The translations under genes and the position numbers were made by a program. Positions 1 to 11,727 of a stretch of DNA of 64,000 nt are shown here, piece after piece. Origin of the DNA: Zizania palustris (Eukaryota > Streptophyta > Magnoliopsida > Poales > Poaceae). The notes below the pieces were generated by a model that saw nothing but the letters and a program-made list of their open reading frames with translations, was not told the DNA's origin and did not search any database. The stretch spans positions 58,137,700 through 58,201,699 of the forward strand of contig JAAALK010000283.1 in the NCBI GenBank assembly GCA_019279435.1. The letters are read 5' to 3'. The stretch's first letter is position 1. Every line of letters begins with the position of its first letter.

Positions 1-964
1 GGCGATGCCTTGAACGGCCAGGCGGGTGCCCAACTCCACTAGGCAAGGCTAGCCGGCATGGCGCTCGGCGGGGACCGCCTGGACGCCTAGTCGGCGCCTA
101 GGCGACGCCGTGACAACCATGATCTAATTCATTACAACATGACAACATGACAACATATTAAAAAATTCCTCAGTCCTGACATGATTAATTTTGATTATAG
201 ACTGTTAAATCTGGTCTAGGTCTCAGCCATATGTTCTTTTCACAAAAACACTGATTAAATAATTTCATCACTATGTCATCAACCTCAAGCAATATGAGAG
301 CATGCAAAACATGCAATAAACATTGATTCAATTCAACCACAAAAAAGAGACGACATTATTATATATGGGGTAAAAATTACTTGGGAACGACGGCGGCGAC
401 GGCTACGGTCGGCGGGTGACGGGCAAATGGTGGCGGCGGCGGCGGGGTGCCGGGATGGACGGTGGTGGTCACCGGCGTGGGCGGTGGCCGGCGGCCGGGG
501 GCACGGCGGCGGGGGGCACCGACGGGCGGCGGCCTGCAGCGGCGGGGCGTGTGTGGGCGGTGGCCGGCGGCCAAGAGCACGGCGGCGGGGCACCGGCGAG
601 GGCGGACCGCGGCGGTGGGCGGGGGCCGGCGGCGGCGGGGGCGGGCGGTGGGGGCGGGCGGCGGCCGGTGCGGGCGGTGGGCACGGGAAGGAGGCGGCGG
701 CGGCGGGAGGCGACAGGCTGTCGGCGCGCGTACAGGGAGATTAGGTCTCCCTGTACGCGCGCGGTTGGGGTATAAATCCCCTAACTTCCGTCGGCCAGCA
801 TTAAAGCCTCTATCTTCTGTTGGCCACTGTGAAAAGCCGACAGAAGTTAGCTTAACTTCCGTCGGCTCCTCTAAGCCGACGGAAGTTATTTAACTTCCAT
901 CGGCTTTTAGAAAAGCCGACGGAAGATAAAATAGCCGACGAAAACTTTCTGTTTTCTTATAGTG
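1..964. mobile_element. CACTA (En/Spm-type) transposon, one end
   Basis: The terminus reads TTTTCTTATAGTG and ends at 964; its reverse complement begins CACTATAAGAAAA, the hallmark CACTA end. About 780-950 carries a dense set of sub-terminal repeats in both orientations built on ACTTCCGTCGGC, as expected for the transposase-binding region of this superfamily. The next three bases, 965-967 (TTC), would be the 3-bp target duplication, but the other end lies left of the window so this cannot be checked. Internally, 400-740 is an extremely G-rich, GGC/GGCGG-biased stretch whose overlapping ORFs are low-complexity and not credible genes. No transposase is visible, so this is either a non-autonomous copy or the terminal part of a larger one. 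Confidence 0.8.
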
Positions 965-1726
965 TTCGGCGATGTGGCGGCTTGAGGCGAGGGAGGCTTC
1001 CCGCCGCTAAAGCACCTGAGTAGATCGGGTTTCTCTCAGGGTATTTCGGGATTGAGGACTAGAGCAACTAGCATCGTAACCTAGAGCCCTATAGGACCCT
1101 CTTCCCTTTATATATGGCGTTGTGCGGTAGGGGCCCTCAACCATGAATTGGTTGGGCGCCCCCGATCAGGGCATCGGAGTCCAGAGAGGTTTGTTAGGGA
1201 GTTCTAAGTCTTAGGGGGAGAAGAGGGACTCAGCCCTCCCACTCCTTTATGAGATCTAAAACTAATATTTACAAGACTTCGTAAGAGAAGAATGGTAATT
1301 TCTCATGTAAATACAAGTCTTGATATCATGGGCAAAGGCATCTGGTTTTGGTTTTTATGCTGAAGTAGTCCTAAGCTGATAGCGGAGCATAGTTCGAAGG
1401 TGTCATAGCCAGAGTGGCCTCGGCAACATCCTTAGAACCGAAGTCCAAAGGGCTTCGGTACTCAACGCCCTTCGACCAGTTTGTTAGCGATGTGGTTTCT
1501 TGAAGTAGCCTTTGGATAGTCAAGCTCTGCTTATGCAAACCGAAGGGGTCTTTGGACACCAAAGAGAGCTTCGAACTCAGAGGACTTCCAGCTTCTAGGA
1601 GGCTTCGAAAATAGTGTTATTAAATTATTTCCGCCCAACGATCACCATCCATTTTTTATTTTCTAAAAATCTAAATAAACCATTTTCGCACTTTACATTG
1701 CTGTGTATTAAAAAAATGATGGATGT
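965..1726. other. intergenic spacer, no gene seen
   Basis: Unassigned sequence between the CACTA end and the GT61 stop codon. 1370-1610 is rich in TTCGAAG/CTTCGG words resembling the base composition of the D-family elements later in the window, but no LTR edge, TSD or recognisable domain could be found. Confidence 0.4.
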
Positions 1727-3633
1727 CTAGTGCAAGTGCTCCAACACCTGCATCAGAACTGGTCTAAACCTGTCGATGTTGATCCGGACGTCCTGCTTCC
1801 CGAGGTACCACTCGGCCACGTTGCCCCAGCCGCTCATGTGCACGCTAATGGGGTCTTTGATGATGGGGTGATCCTTCCCGAACACGTCTGTCAGCGAGCT
1901 CTCCTCCGCCGCGACGGCGTATTCGATGTACCGGAGCCCCATGTCTCGGGCCGGCTCGCCGAAATCGGTCCGGGCGATGCTCTCCAGCCGACCGTAGGGA
2001 ACGATCTGCACGAGCACGGCCCCCGTGGGGAGGAACAAGCAGTTTGTCAGCCCGGCGCCATGCACACCGAGCATCACGTCGAAAGAGTTCACCTCCCGGA
2101 CGAACTCGTCGTAGCTGGCCTTTGGCCGGCCGGCGACGCTCACCTCGAACCCGGCGGCCTCCGCGGCCGCGACGACCTCCGGGAGGTTCATGAACTTGCG
2201 GCTGTTGGTCCGCTCCAGGATCATCATCCGTGGCCTCGAGCCCTGGTGGTGGTTGAGCTTGATAGGCCGGTCGCGCGGCAGCGAGTAGGAGTGTCTCAAG
2301 AATTCGGTGAAGTTGACCATGGTGTAACCGCCGCCGGTGTCGTCCAGGGAGGGGTCGATGGTGAACTCCTTGCGGCTGCCGTAGCCGACGACCACGTGCG
2401 GGTAACAGCGGACGACGCCGTGGTCCTTCTCCAAGTCGATGATCTCGTGGCGCGAGAGCTGGCTGAATATTTTACGGTACTTGTCGACCCAGAAGGGCAG
2501 CAGGTTGACGACGAGGAGCTGGACCTCCCCGCTGAAGCGGCGTGCCCCGATGAAGAGGGGGACAAGCACGTCGGTGAAATCGTGCCAGTAATTGCCCGTG
2601 AGACCGCCGAGCTCGATCACCATGGCCGGAATGTTGAGCCGCGTCGTGCACGGCGGGGCATCCTCGGCGTTGGGAACGGACCTCACCGTCACGGCCTTGA
2701 GCCCGTCAAGGTACTTCCTGGAGTAGGGCTTTATCTTCCACTCCCGCGGCGCGGCCCGCGGGGAGACGACGGTGACCGTGGCGCCGGCGCCTCCCTGCGC
2801 GCGCGCGTCGCCCTCCAGCTCGCACACGTCGTACTTGCCGAACGACGTGTCGCAGATCAGCTTCTTGTTGGCCACGTTGTTGAAGTCGTCCGTTCCTCCA
2901 CCTAATCACATCAACAACGTGCCACCAACTTGGCAGCCGATGAAATGAGTTTGCCATTGCAACGACATGAGTGAAACGACGAGTTCAATCCATCAGTCGA
3001 CCAGGAACGCACCGAACTCACTGAATTTAACCGTATCCTTTTCCTTTTCCTGGCGTTGCTGTCTCTCCTCCCAGTCGTCAGAGTACCTTTCGTTACCTGA
3101 CATCACACCGAAAGAAATACAAAATATGATACCGTGACAGGTCGAATACAGAATTCGATTTTTTCCTGCTGCCGTCGCGTCGGTTGATTGGTACCTCGAT
3201 GGCGACCAGTTGATGGTTCCGTGTGCACCACAGCTACCTCCTCCTCCATTTCTCTCTTCTCATCTTCTACAGTGACTTCATTCACAAAGTTGAGCAAATA
3301 AACGGAACGAAATGATGCTGCATACCATACATACCTTGCCCTGGATGACTCCTCTGACGGGTTGTAGCATGAATCGATTCAGAATCTGACCAAGCATGAC
3401 AACACTCAGAATCTCCAGGCTAGTTCTTGAGTTTCTTGAGCCTCCAAAGACCAAACAAACAAAGAAAAAAAGTTACCTTTTGGGCTGCTGCTGAAGCTGA
3501 ACTGCGTCGAGACCATCAAGTAGAGCATCGCCAGCACGAAGGCAGCAGCTACGCCGTATCCAATAATACAGGTGCCCTTGCATGAAGGCGATCGGTTTGC
3601 GCCCCTCGTCAGCTTAGGCTCCCCTCGCCTCAT
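1727..3633 (-). CDS. GT61-family glycosyltransferase, Golgi type II membrane protein (3 exons)
   Basis: Exon 1 is 3633-3477, exon 2 3266-3195 (alternative acceptor 3275, also in frame) and exon 3 2901-1727. All junctions are GT-AG and phase 1, giving 467 residues. Exon 1 encodes a short basic tail (MRRGEPKLTRG) and a signal anchor at about residues 21-44. Exon 2 is an acidic stem rich in Glu. Exon 3 is the catalytic region, starting near GGTDDFNNV with Cys-containing LICDTSFGKYDVC, and carries the family signature HGAGLTN at about 357-363 and PYGRLE after it. GT61 enzymes in grasses include xylan arabinosyl- and xylosyltransferases of the Golgi; the exact acceptor here cannot be told from sequence. 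The ATG at 3633 was chosen because the upstream in-frame codon at 3687 is TTG. The frame is intact, so the gene looks functional. Confidence 0.88.
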
Positions 3634-4400
3634 CTTGAGAAACTCCGATAGAAGCAGGATTGCAAGAATGGTCCTGCGGCTTGGCAAAATTATGGAAGTG
3701 TGTTCGTTTCGGACTCCGATCCCTAGCTGATTGGTTCTTTATTAGCGGCGGCTTCTCGCCAAGTTGCATGGAATGGAATAATAATCCTCACAGAGCGAGA
3801 CTTCTTCTACTGTCCGTGCTTGCAACTTGTGGTAATATGTAGCATTAGACATTTGGCGATTTTTCTGACCCAACCAATTGGTTCATCAGTCGTGATTCGT
3901 GAACAAGCATGACGTTTGTCTTGGAGATTCTTAAAAAAAACTGCCCTGATTTGCGAGGAAGCCGTAGAAAAGACGAAATAGTTATAGATTTATGTTTTCA
4001 TATGTGATGATATTTAGTTACATTATTATTACGTAATTTTGCATTTAAATATTATAATCATGGAATTTTATAATGTTTATATTAAAATTTCACATTTTTT
4101 AAATTTTGCATGAACTAGTATCTTATAATAGTATAGTCGGTAATTTTCGTTTAAATTGAAATTTCAAGCTGTGAAAACTGATGTTCCTGGCTTTTAATTT
4201 ATAATACAAAAAGTTGCAGCTTTTAAAAAAGTTGGTTGTCCTTTTAGTTTGGTTATTGGCAGCAGCTTTTGCTTTTTGGAAGCCAAAAATCAAACTAAAA
4301 AGTCTATTCAAGCCAGCAACTTTTAGTAAAAACAGCTTTTGGTACAGTGAAAATGTTAAAACTCTTCTAGATCTGCATTCTGCGGCTTTTGGCTTTTGAA
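3634..4400. other. upstream region of the GT61 gene, AT-rich
   Basis: Holds the presumed promoter of the minus-strand GT61 gene, but I see no convincing TATA box at the expected distance. 4130-4400 contains GCTTTT/AAAGC-rich sequence that continues on the far side of the minisatellite (4690-4910), which suggests a transposon-derived unit with the minisatellite inside it. No ORF is credible. Confidence 0.4.
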
Positions 4401-4406
4401 TTCGCA

Positions 4407-4687
4407 ATCATACAAAATTTCATAAATTGACATTTTAAATTTCATACAACCATACAAAATTCCATAAATTGACATTTCAAATTTCATACAACCATACAAA
4501 ATTTCATAAATTGACATTTCAAATTTCATACAATCATACAAAATTTCATAAATTGACATTTTAAATTTCATACAACCATACAAAATTTCATAAATTAACG
4601 TTTCAAATTTCATAAAACCATACAAAATTTCATAAATTGATGTTTCAAATTTCATACAACCATACAAAAATTCATAAATTGAATTTT
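4407..4687. repeat. 42-bp minisatellite, about 6.7 copies
   Basis: A unit of about 42 bp containing CATACAAAATTTCATAAATT repeats almost perfectly through the interval, with scattered substitutions (for example GACATT versus GATGTT). The minus-strand reading frame across it encodes a repeating SIYEILYGCMKFE-like peptide. That frame stays open only because 42 is a multiple of three, so I do not call it a gene. Confidence 0.85.
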
Positions 4688-5072
4688 TACACAGCTCACA
4701 GCTCAAAGCAGCTTCTCCCCAGTTGTTTCAGCCAAACGGCTTTCAGCTTTCTCACAGCTGACATCCCACAGCAGTTTTTTCACAGCTCACAGCTCACAGC
4801 AGTTTTTTTCATAGCCACAACTCAACTAAACACACCCTGTTTGGTTCATCTTCTAGCTTTTTGGCTAAAAAATTGTTTAGAAAAGCTGAACTAAACACAT
4901 TCTAATGGTCTCATTGATCTCAGAATAATAATCCGTTCACGAGAAATTTCAGGATTTCACCATCGTTGCCGGATCAACGGGGACAATCGTAGTCGTTCAC
5001 GGATAAGATCTAACGGTTGAGGAGAATTTAGCAGTGTGCCCTCACATACGGTCAACGTAAATTAATTAACTC

Positions 5073-5078
<6 letters not shown>

Positions 5079-5118
<40 letters not shown>

Positions 5119-5252
5119 GGAAGCGCTATTCTACACCGACTACTTTTAGTAGTAGATTTTCTTAGTAGAATAGTAATTGAGGACTATTTTTTTTCTCAGT
5201 AGTAGACTTCTCGGTAGAATAGTTATTCTACACTCGTGATGTATATAGCATT
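5079..5252. mobile_element. TA microsatellite plus short MITE-like element (copy a)
   Basis: A (TA)n run at 5079-5113 abuts an element of about 135 bp (5118-5252) that starts near GCTATTCTACAC, ends near TGTATATAGCAT and is followed by more TA repeats. Two relatives sit at 57015-57178 and 57213-57356, each also bounded by (TA)n. Insertion of small elements into TA microsatellites is known in grasses (the rice Micron type); family assignment here is inference. Confidence 0.6.
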
Positions 5253-6159
5253 TATATATATATATATGCAATTATTGTTGTTTACGACGTAGCTAGGTTT
5301 CAGGCATATGAAAATAAACTAGTCACGTTTGTCGTTACAAAAGTTTTTCGCCGTATTTCTTGCAAAAAAATGTTTCACCATAGTACAAAAGAATTGGGAG
5401 AAAAAACACTCAGTCTCAGTTCAAGTCAGATAAATGACTAAAATGATCATTCAAAGTGCCAACGGCTGCTGCCTGCTGGTGTCAATAATATCAGATCTGG
5501 ATTTCAGTTACCGTATAGTATTAATTTTAGTAACTCCTAGCTACTAACTAATAGTGGTAAAATTGGTTTGGATATTTTTTGACCGAATCAAGAAAAATAG
5601 ATTTGGATTCAATTTTTTTTACATGGATACGAATTTTCGTTTGAACTTTGAATTAAGAAGGATTTCTCTCATGAAATCCATATTACCATATGTTCGTAAA
5701 TCTTGCCTCAACTTAAGAAAAAATATTACTCAATACTGCTCTATCTATGTATAATACATGACAAACCAACTAATTCAAAAACCCTCGAATAAGAAAGTAG
5801 GGAAAACTTTTGTTGGACAAGAGTGAGCCCTTCAACCAAATCTTAATGTTCCACTGCCATCAGTCGATACTAGTGTACCATTCTACAATTTATTTTATAC
5901 AATATTCTAATTTCCAAAATACCAATATGATTAAATATAACATACATGAATACGTTTTAGTTTAAGCATCATACAACACATATCGTAATATTGACAGAAA
6001 CAATAGTGAAATTAGTCGAAACGACACTAAGATACTTAATATCTATCACTTAAATATCAAAATAGTACATACCGATCATTCCGACCTTATCAAAATGGAA
6101 TCGAGAACCTTGCTCCAACCTCACACAAATATTCTTTATAGCCATCGACTCATCGCGAG
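5253..6159. other. AT-rich spacer downstream of the WAK-like gene
   Basis: No gene, repeat edge or kinase-like reading frame seen on either strand. This matters because a receptor kinase domain would be expected here if the neighbouring WAK-like gene were a full receptor. Confidence 0.45.
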
Positions 6160-8200
6160 TTAAAAAAATCTATTTTCGTTGCTTTGAACTCCGCAAGTGA
6201 CCACTTTGGTCGATTTGATCTTGCGTATGTACCACACCAGTCCACCGATGCCGATGGCCGCTGAGACGGAGAACACAGCACTCGCTGCCAAAGAAAAAAA
6301 CAAACAAAAACAGAGACGAATTTCGGAATCTCGCTGTTTACCGGAAGAAATTGAGAGCAATTCTTTCATTGAAATCAGATCGATGTTGGTTGTGTGATGT
6401 GGTAACTCACCAGCAACAACTCCAGCTGATGCATGATGCCTTGAGAGGGAACCATCTGTATGATCATATCGTAATGGCATATTAACTGTTCATCAAATAC
6501 GGTTTGATATATAACGGAACAAATTAATGTGCATCGCTTTTGTTGAGAGCAAGTTAGCTACGATTTGGTTCATTTAGTTGTCCAATTTAGTCTATTTCTT
6601 TGGACTAGAGGACTAAAATCTTTAGTCCAACTTTTAGTTCACATGTTTGTCACTTTAGGAACTGAAAGTGCCACAAAACAGAGGAATAAAGTTTAATCCT
6701 AAAGAACCAAACATACCTTAAAGGAATACGTGTATAATTATTAGGTGAATTGTTTTTGGATTATATTAGCTTAAGTTGGGGTTTCAATGGGCAATAGTTG
6801 GATATGCAACTGGTCGTTACATAATTAATGTAGTAGAATATATTTTGGATCGGGTAAACTAGAGTTTATTTCACTTTGCACACTCTATACTACGAGTAAA
6901 TTTCACTTTACACCGGGGCAAATCAAAATAAATTTCACTATGCATCGTATTTCATCGTAAAACTGAGGTTTTTTGCGGTATGAAACTTTTGAGGATTCTT
7001 GAATTTAGATCATGTTTCATTACGTTTGATTGGGATTTTACGAAATGTCAGTGAATTTTATATAAGTCTTACCGTGTATGCTGGTGTTAATGAAAAAATG
7101 ATTATTTATGATTTTTAAAATATCCATTTGATTATGATGTACTCTTTAAGCTGACATGGACGTGTATTTAAATGAATGTGAGTTTGGATGTTGAAAATAC
7201 AAAGTTATTTTGTTAGTGGTAAATTATCGAATATCTCGGTATTAAGCGTAACAAGATGCAAGGTAAAACTACGTGCTAATTAAGCTTTGTATGAACTGAA
7301 ACAATGTAGTAATTTTATCAGGAACGGATTGCAATTTACTTTTAAAACGATTAAAGTTGGGGGACGATTCGTGCGCGCACCTGCACAGTCCGTGGTGGAG
7401 TTCCGACCATCGTCGCAGATGCAGACGAAGTCCCTCGTCGCTGGGTCGAACCCGCAGGTGCCGCCGGCGCCGCGCCTCCGATCCTCGCACTGCAGGCACC
7501 GCGTCGTGACGGGGACCTCGAAGTCGACACGCACCCCGTAGTCCGGCACCTGGTCGTAGGGCGGGAACTTGTCGCCGACGGCCCGCCAGTACACGCTGGT
7601 GTACGCCTCGCAGTGCCGCAGCATGAGGCGCAGCGACTCCGCCGCGCGCGGCCGGTACGCGCAGCAGCTCATGTTGTTCTCCTCCAGCGCGCCGCGGCAG
7701 CCGGGCAGGTTCCGGCACAGGTAGCCCGCGCTGTCGCACGCCGAGTCGCAGCGCTCGGGGTACCTGTCGCAGGCCGCGGGCCGCGGCTCCACGATGACGC
7801 GGCCCTCGTCGCAGTTGAAGAAGATGTAGTCGTTCCTCGGGGACAGCGAGAAGCGGGTGCTGGTGTCCAGGCTGAACGGCGGGGCGCGCACGGAGGTGAA
7901 CGGCCGCGCGCACGTCCACATGGAGGGGTCCGTCACGACGAGGTGCGGGTCGGCGTAGTCAGCGCCGGCGACCGGGTACGTGCCCGACGGCGTGCGGAGC
8001 CGCAGCGTGGCGTTGTCGGCGCAAGTCAGCATGTTGCGGTAGTACGGGCTGCCGCACCCGTCGTCGATGCTCAGCGGGTAGCGCAGCGGGATGCCGCCGC
8101 AGCTGTCGCGGCAGATCCCGCCGGCGACGGGGATGAACGGAATTGATACAATTACAAGCGTCGTCGTCAAGACATGGAGAAGATGGAAACGAATCACCAT
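6160..8200 (-). CDS. WAK-like galacturonan-binding membrane protein without kinase (3 exons)
   Basis: Exon 1 is 8200-7381, exon 2 6455-6411 and exon 3 6284-6160; all introns are GT-AG, the total is 990 nt and 329 residues. A signal peptide (1 to about 27) precedes the cysteine-rich GUB_WAK_bind region (CRDSCGGIPLRYPLS onward). A WAK-associated C-terminal motif (CGFDPATRDFVCICDDG) ends exon 1. Exons 2 and 3 join inside a single membrane span of about 22 residues, followed by a short basic tail, IRKIKSTK, and a stop. Such ectodomains bind cell-wall pectin. Full-length wall-associated receptor kinases carry a Ser/Thr kinase after the span; none is encoded within the 2 kb downstream, so this is a kinase-less form or a truncated gene. 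Exon 1 is very GC-rich, as in many grass genes. Confidence 0.82.
6556..6722. mobile_element. MITE in intron 1 of the WAK-like gene
   Basis: Imperfect inverted ends (GATTTGGTTCATTTAG on the left, the complement of GGTATGTTTGGTTCTTTA on the right) enclose sequence with TTTAGTCC words. It resembles the better preserved element at 11209-11427. The TSD is not clear. Confidence 0.5.
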
Positions 8201-8640
8201 TGGTATGAGCTAGCTAGCGGCGCAACGCAGGGGCCGGCCGGCCTGAGTGATCGATCGAGTGAGAGCTTGCAATGTGGCAGTTTGGAACCAATTAAAGTTA
8301 CAGTCTCCGAGCGAGCGAGCTAGCTAGCATAAGTTGTGCTCCTGCTTTTGCACTTTGGCTTTGAAGCTTTGAGGATTTGAGCTTTTGCTTTGCTTGGGTT
8401 GGGTTAATTAAGTCCTAGTTTAATCGATTTTTGGAATCTAATCCCGTGTCCATGGTCGGCTACGTATCATCAAAGCAAGGCATAGAGTTCCAACTTTTCA
8501 TTAGATGGTTGAAAGGTTCTCCTATGAGTTTTCACTGCCTGATTTATTTGCTACTATATCTTGGGATTCGGCCTAGATCATCTGGCCAAGTACTGCTCGA
8601 ACCAAGAAGTAATTTAACTCAGTTCGAAGGATTAAAGGTT
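8201..8640. other. 5' flank of the WAK-like gene
   Basis: Presumed promoter and 5' UTR of the minus-strand WAK-like gene. No unambiguous TATA box found. The short plus-strand ORF at 8431-8682 has no recognisable features. Confidence 0.35.
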
Positions 8641-8649
8641 TCAATACTA

Positions 8650-8890
8650 AAGATTATTCCGTGTCATATTGAACGTTCGTAATTCAATTTAAAACATTAA
8701 ACGCGGTCTAATTATAAAATAATTACAAAATTAGAAGATTTTTTGTGACAAAAAATTATTAAACCTAATTAATTTATTATTAGCAAATGTTTAAGCATTA
8801 CATTATTAAATCACGGCGTAATTAGATTTATTAGAATTGTCTCGTCAATAATCCATCGATTATAAATTGATTTTATAAATATTATATATT
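8650..8890. mobile_element. palindromic MITE, degenerate copy
   Basis: Shares the order TAATTATAAAATAATTAC, then CCTAATTAATTTATTATTAGC, then GTAATTAGATTTATTAGAAT, then GTCTCG with the copies at 9145-9390 and 57925-58215. The two halves are roughly complementary, as in grass palindromic MITEs. It is decayed; edges are approximate. Confidence 0.55.
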
Positions 8891-9144
8891 TAATTCTCCA
8901 AAATAAGTACTTATATGAACCTGTGTTGTGCTTCCTAATCTTGGTGAGGCCTCTTAAATCAAAATTGTTTCCCATAATTTTTCTTTAATTTTTAAAGCAA
9001 ATGATTTAATTTCTTATAACAAACGGAAGAGAAGTAATGCTTTGAAATAAAGATCCTTCTTTAATCTCTCCTTGATCTTTGATCAATTTTCTATGGAATT
9101 CCGTTTCTTCCAACGTGCGGAGAAACACTCAAATTAGGATAGGA

Positions 9145-9390
9145 GGTGTTTGGATTAGAAGGCTAAATTTAGCTCATGTCACGTCGGATGTTTGGACATC
9201 AATTTAAAGAACTAAACGTGAACTAATTATAAAAATAATTACAGATTTGGAGGATAATTCGCGAGACGAATTTATTATACCTAATTAATTCATGATTAGC
9301 AAATATTTATCGTAGTATCACATTATAAAATCATGACGTAATTAGGCTTATTAGATTTGTCTCGCGAATAATCCAGATTATTTATTTTCA
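9145..9390. mobile_element. palindromic MITE, better preserved copy
   Basis: Starts near GTGTTTGGATTAGAAGG. It contains a left half with TTCGCGAGACGAATTTATTA and a right half with TAGATTTGTCTCGCGAATAA, which pair with each other. A very common grass repeat layout; I do not assign a superfamily. Confidence 0.65.
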
Positions 9391-11208
9391 CGGTTAAATC
9401 ATAATTTATAATTTTGATGATAATGTAAAATTACTATTTTTCAAAGCAATTGAATATTATTCAAATATACTTTGGTGTTTGTTTGAAATCTTAAAAACCT
9501 CAAAATTATCCTAAATTTTTGTGGATCCACCTTTCCTTTTCATTTTTCCTCTTTTCATTCTTTTTTCCTTTTTCCCTTTTCCCTTTTTTCTTTTTCTTTC
9601 TTCCTTTTTCATGCTTCCTTCATTTTCTCTCTCCTCCCTTCATCTTCCTCCGGATTTTCCTGCGCGGCCTTCTTTCCTGCTCCGAGCGGCCAGCGCCGCC
9701 GCCTCCAACTGAACCCGAGCAAGCTCCGGCACCACAGCACCTTCTCCGGCCAGTCGACAACTGCGCAGCACTAGGTCTTCCGCTTTCCCCTATTTAATCC
9801 CGGTACCATCCCCTTCTATCTATCCTCTTTTCTCTGCTGCAAGTCCAGCCGCCGAGTGCTGCCGTTTTCCCCAGCCGCCACGCCGCTCTGTGGCCCAGCT
9901 TCATCGTCCGCATCGCCGGCCGACACTGCCGCTCCACCGGCGCCGCCTTCCTGCTAGCCATGCTCCTCCCCTGCCAACCAGCCCCAAACCCAACACCTTG
10001 CATGCTCCTCGCTGCCCAGGACGATGGCAGAGAGGCCAAGATCAGAGAGAACGAAGCAGGAACAGGGAAGACATCGTCGTTCCTGTTCATCTCCGTCACC
10101 GGTGCCGATCCCATCGCCGCATCGTCTCCCTCTTCGTCCCTCTGCGAGCCTCTCCTCTCTTTTGTCCGAATTTTTTTTGTCATCGTAGCCATTTGTTTGC
10201 GTGAGATTTGATTATATATTCTTCCTTTAAATAAAAATTGAAAATTGAAATTGAGAATTTTTCTCTAGATCTAATTGATACACGTGATCAACTCAGTCCA
10301 ATGACATATAATCCTCAATTTTCATATAAATAGAGAGTATAATTATTTTTTCTTTTATTTGTAGTTCTATTCTAACTTGTTCGAATAGTCATTGGTTTCC
10401 ATTTTAAAAAAATCGACTAGTTTTCAACGAAGAAATGCAAATCGAGCGATAACCATTTTCACGCAGGTGATTCAAATTAAAAATTTGGAAACTAAATTTT
10501 AACTCAATTAGGCTGGTTATCGCCTGGATACCACAGTTTGGGAACCCTGGTGATGAAACCTCAATCATCAACTAGTATGATTGTTGGTCCAATGTGTGAT
10601 GCATAGAGGTGCTCACAAAAAAATCGAAAACCAAACCGAATAGAAAAAATAGCTAATTTTAGTTTTTTTTTTAAAATGGTTTTCATTTTAGGGAAGTTCG
10701 GTGTTCGGTCCTCAGTTTGATTTTTGCGCTCAAGAATTCGAATGAATCGTAGTACCGAACAGATTCATTGACATGTGTTTGCCCATCGCCTAGGTATTCC
10801 GATTCATCTCTAGGCAGCAAGGCCTCAAAAGCCTTAGGCCTCAATACGGGTGGGGAACGGATTAGGTCTGGGTTAACTAATACCAGACTCAAAACCATCC
10901 TTGTTTAGACTCAACCCGCACATTCCCACGGGTAGAAATTGACATTCGAACACAGACCTGATGAGTCCCTATAGACCCCGGCGGCTAGACAGCAAGAGGC
11001 AGCCCACGACTGAGGGACAACCAAGGGCAGGAGAGGCAGGGCGCAGGGGGTGACCAGTGGCAATGGCCGACAGCGACAGAGGAGTTATGGCAACACCCAA
11101 AGTCGTAGATCTAACTAGCCATGGTTGAGGTGGAAGATCCGGTGGTGGCGAAGGCGATGAGGCTTGGGACCGGCGAGGTTGTAGGAGGTACAGGCCATGG
11201 GCTTCTTA
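9391..11208. other. intergenic spacer with a GC-rich island
   Basis: 9515-9650 is a pyrimidine tract (CTTTT repeats). 9650-10160 is GC-rich with a TATTTAA box near 9791 and resembles the 5' end of a transcribed unit or a captured gene fragment, but the ORFs there (for example 9890-10204) are Pro/His/Arg low complexity with no domain. 10200-11208 is AT-rich to mixed with no recognisable gene. Confidence 0.35.
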
Positions 11209-11427
11209 GGGGTGTTTGGTTTGGGGTTGATAAAGTTTAGTTTTTAAACTTTAGCCCTTTAATCTCAAAAACCTTGCTAAAAAGGATTAAAAGTATTACT
11301 TACCTCTTAGTCCTCACTCTCTTTTAGTCCTTTAATCCTTAGAACCAAACAGCAAGAGATTAAAGTTTAGTTCTATAAAAAAATAGACTAAAATTTAGTT
11401 TAGTCCCTAAAGGAACCAAACAGACCC
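11209..11427. mobile_element. Tourist-like MITE, 219 bp, TSD TTA
   Basis: Terminal inverted repeats GGGGTGTTTGGTTTGG and CCAAACAGACCC (complement GGGTCTGTTTGG) are flanked by TTA at 11206-11208 and 11428-11430. A 3-bp TTA duplication is typical of PIF/Harbinger (Tourist) elements. The inside is rich in TTTAGTCC/TTTAATCC words. Confidence 0.75.
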
Positions 11428-11649
11428 TTAGTCTGGTGGGGATGGAGGTCTCTTTGGCAGGGATGGCAGCGCATTGAGTGGGAAACAAGCGTCTTGGGCT
11501 CCTGCCTGCCTTACTCCTGGAAGCTGGAACTGAAATGGTTGAATGCGATTTTGAGTTGGGTTTGGAGGTAGGTATATGTTTTAATAACTTGATGGGCTTA
11601 GGATTTGTGGGTGAAATAACATATTCGGATCTGACCCGTGAGGCTCTAA

Positions 11650-11727
11650 GGCTATTTATAATGGGGGTTTCATGGGGTGTTTCATGGTATTAATTATCAT
11701 GCCACATCAGATTTTTTGCTTACATGG
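11650..11727. mobile_element. left part of a Tourist-like MITE split by element D
   Basis: Begins GGCTATTTATAATGGGGG after TAA (11647-11649). The matching right end (CCATTGTGAATAGCC then TAA) is at 52317-52337. The two pieces share the CATGG duplicated by the insertion of D. The uninterrupted MITE would be about 357 bp. Confidence 0.8.

Noticed and set aside
333..893. Several overlapping ORFs on both strands in the G-rich stretch
   Set aside because: Arg/Gly/Pro/Ala low-complexity products of extreme GC skew inside a CACTA element; no domain and no conservation evidence.
1730..2905. 391-codon plus-strand ORF
   Set aside because: Exact antisense of the GT61 catalytic exon; GC-rich third positions keep the opposite strand open.
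7269..7919. 216-codon minus-strand ORF and plus-strand ORF 7613-8146
   Set aside because: Shadows of the GC-rich WAK-like exon 1 in other frames.
9890..10204. Possible gene in the GC island with an upstream TATTTAA box
   Set aside because: The product is His/Pro/Arg-rich with no domain, and no exon structure follows.
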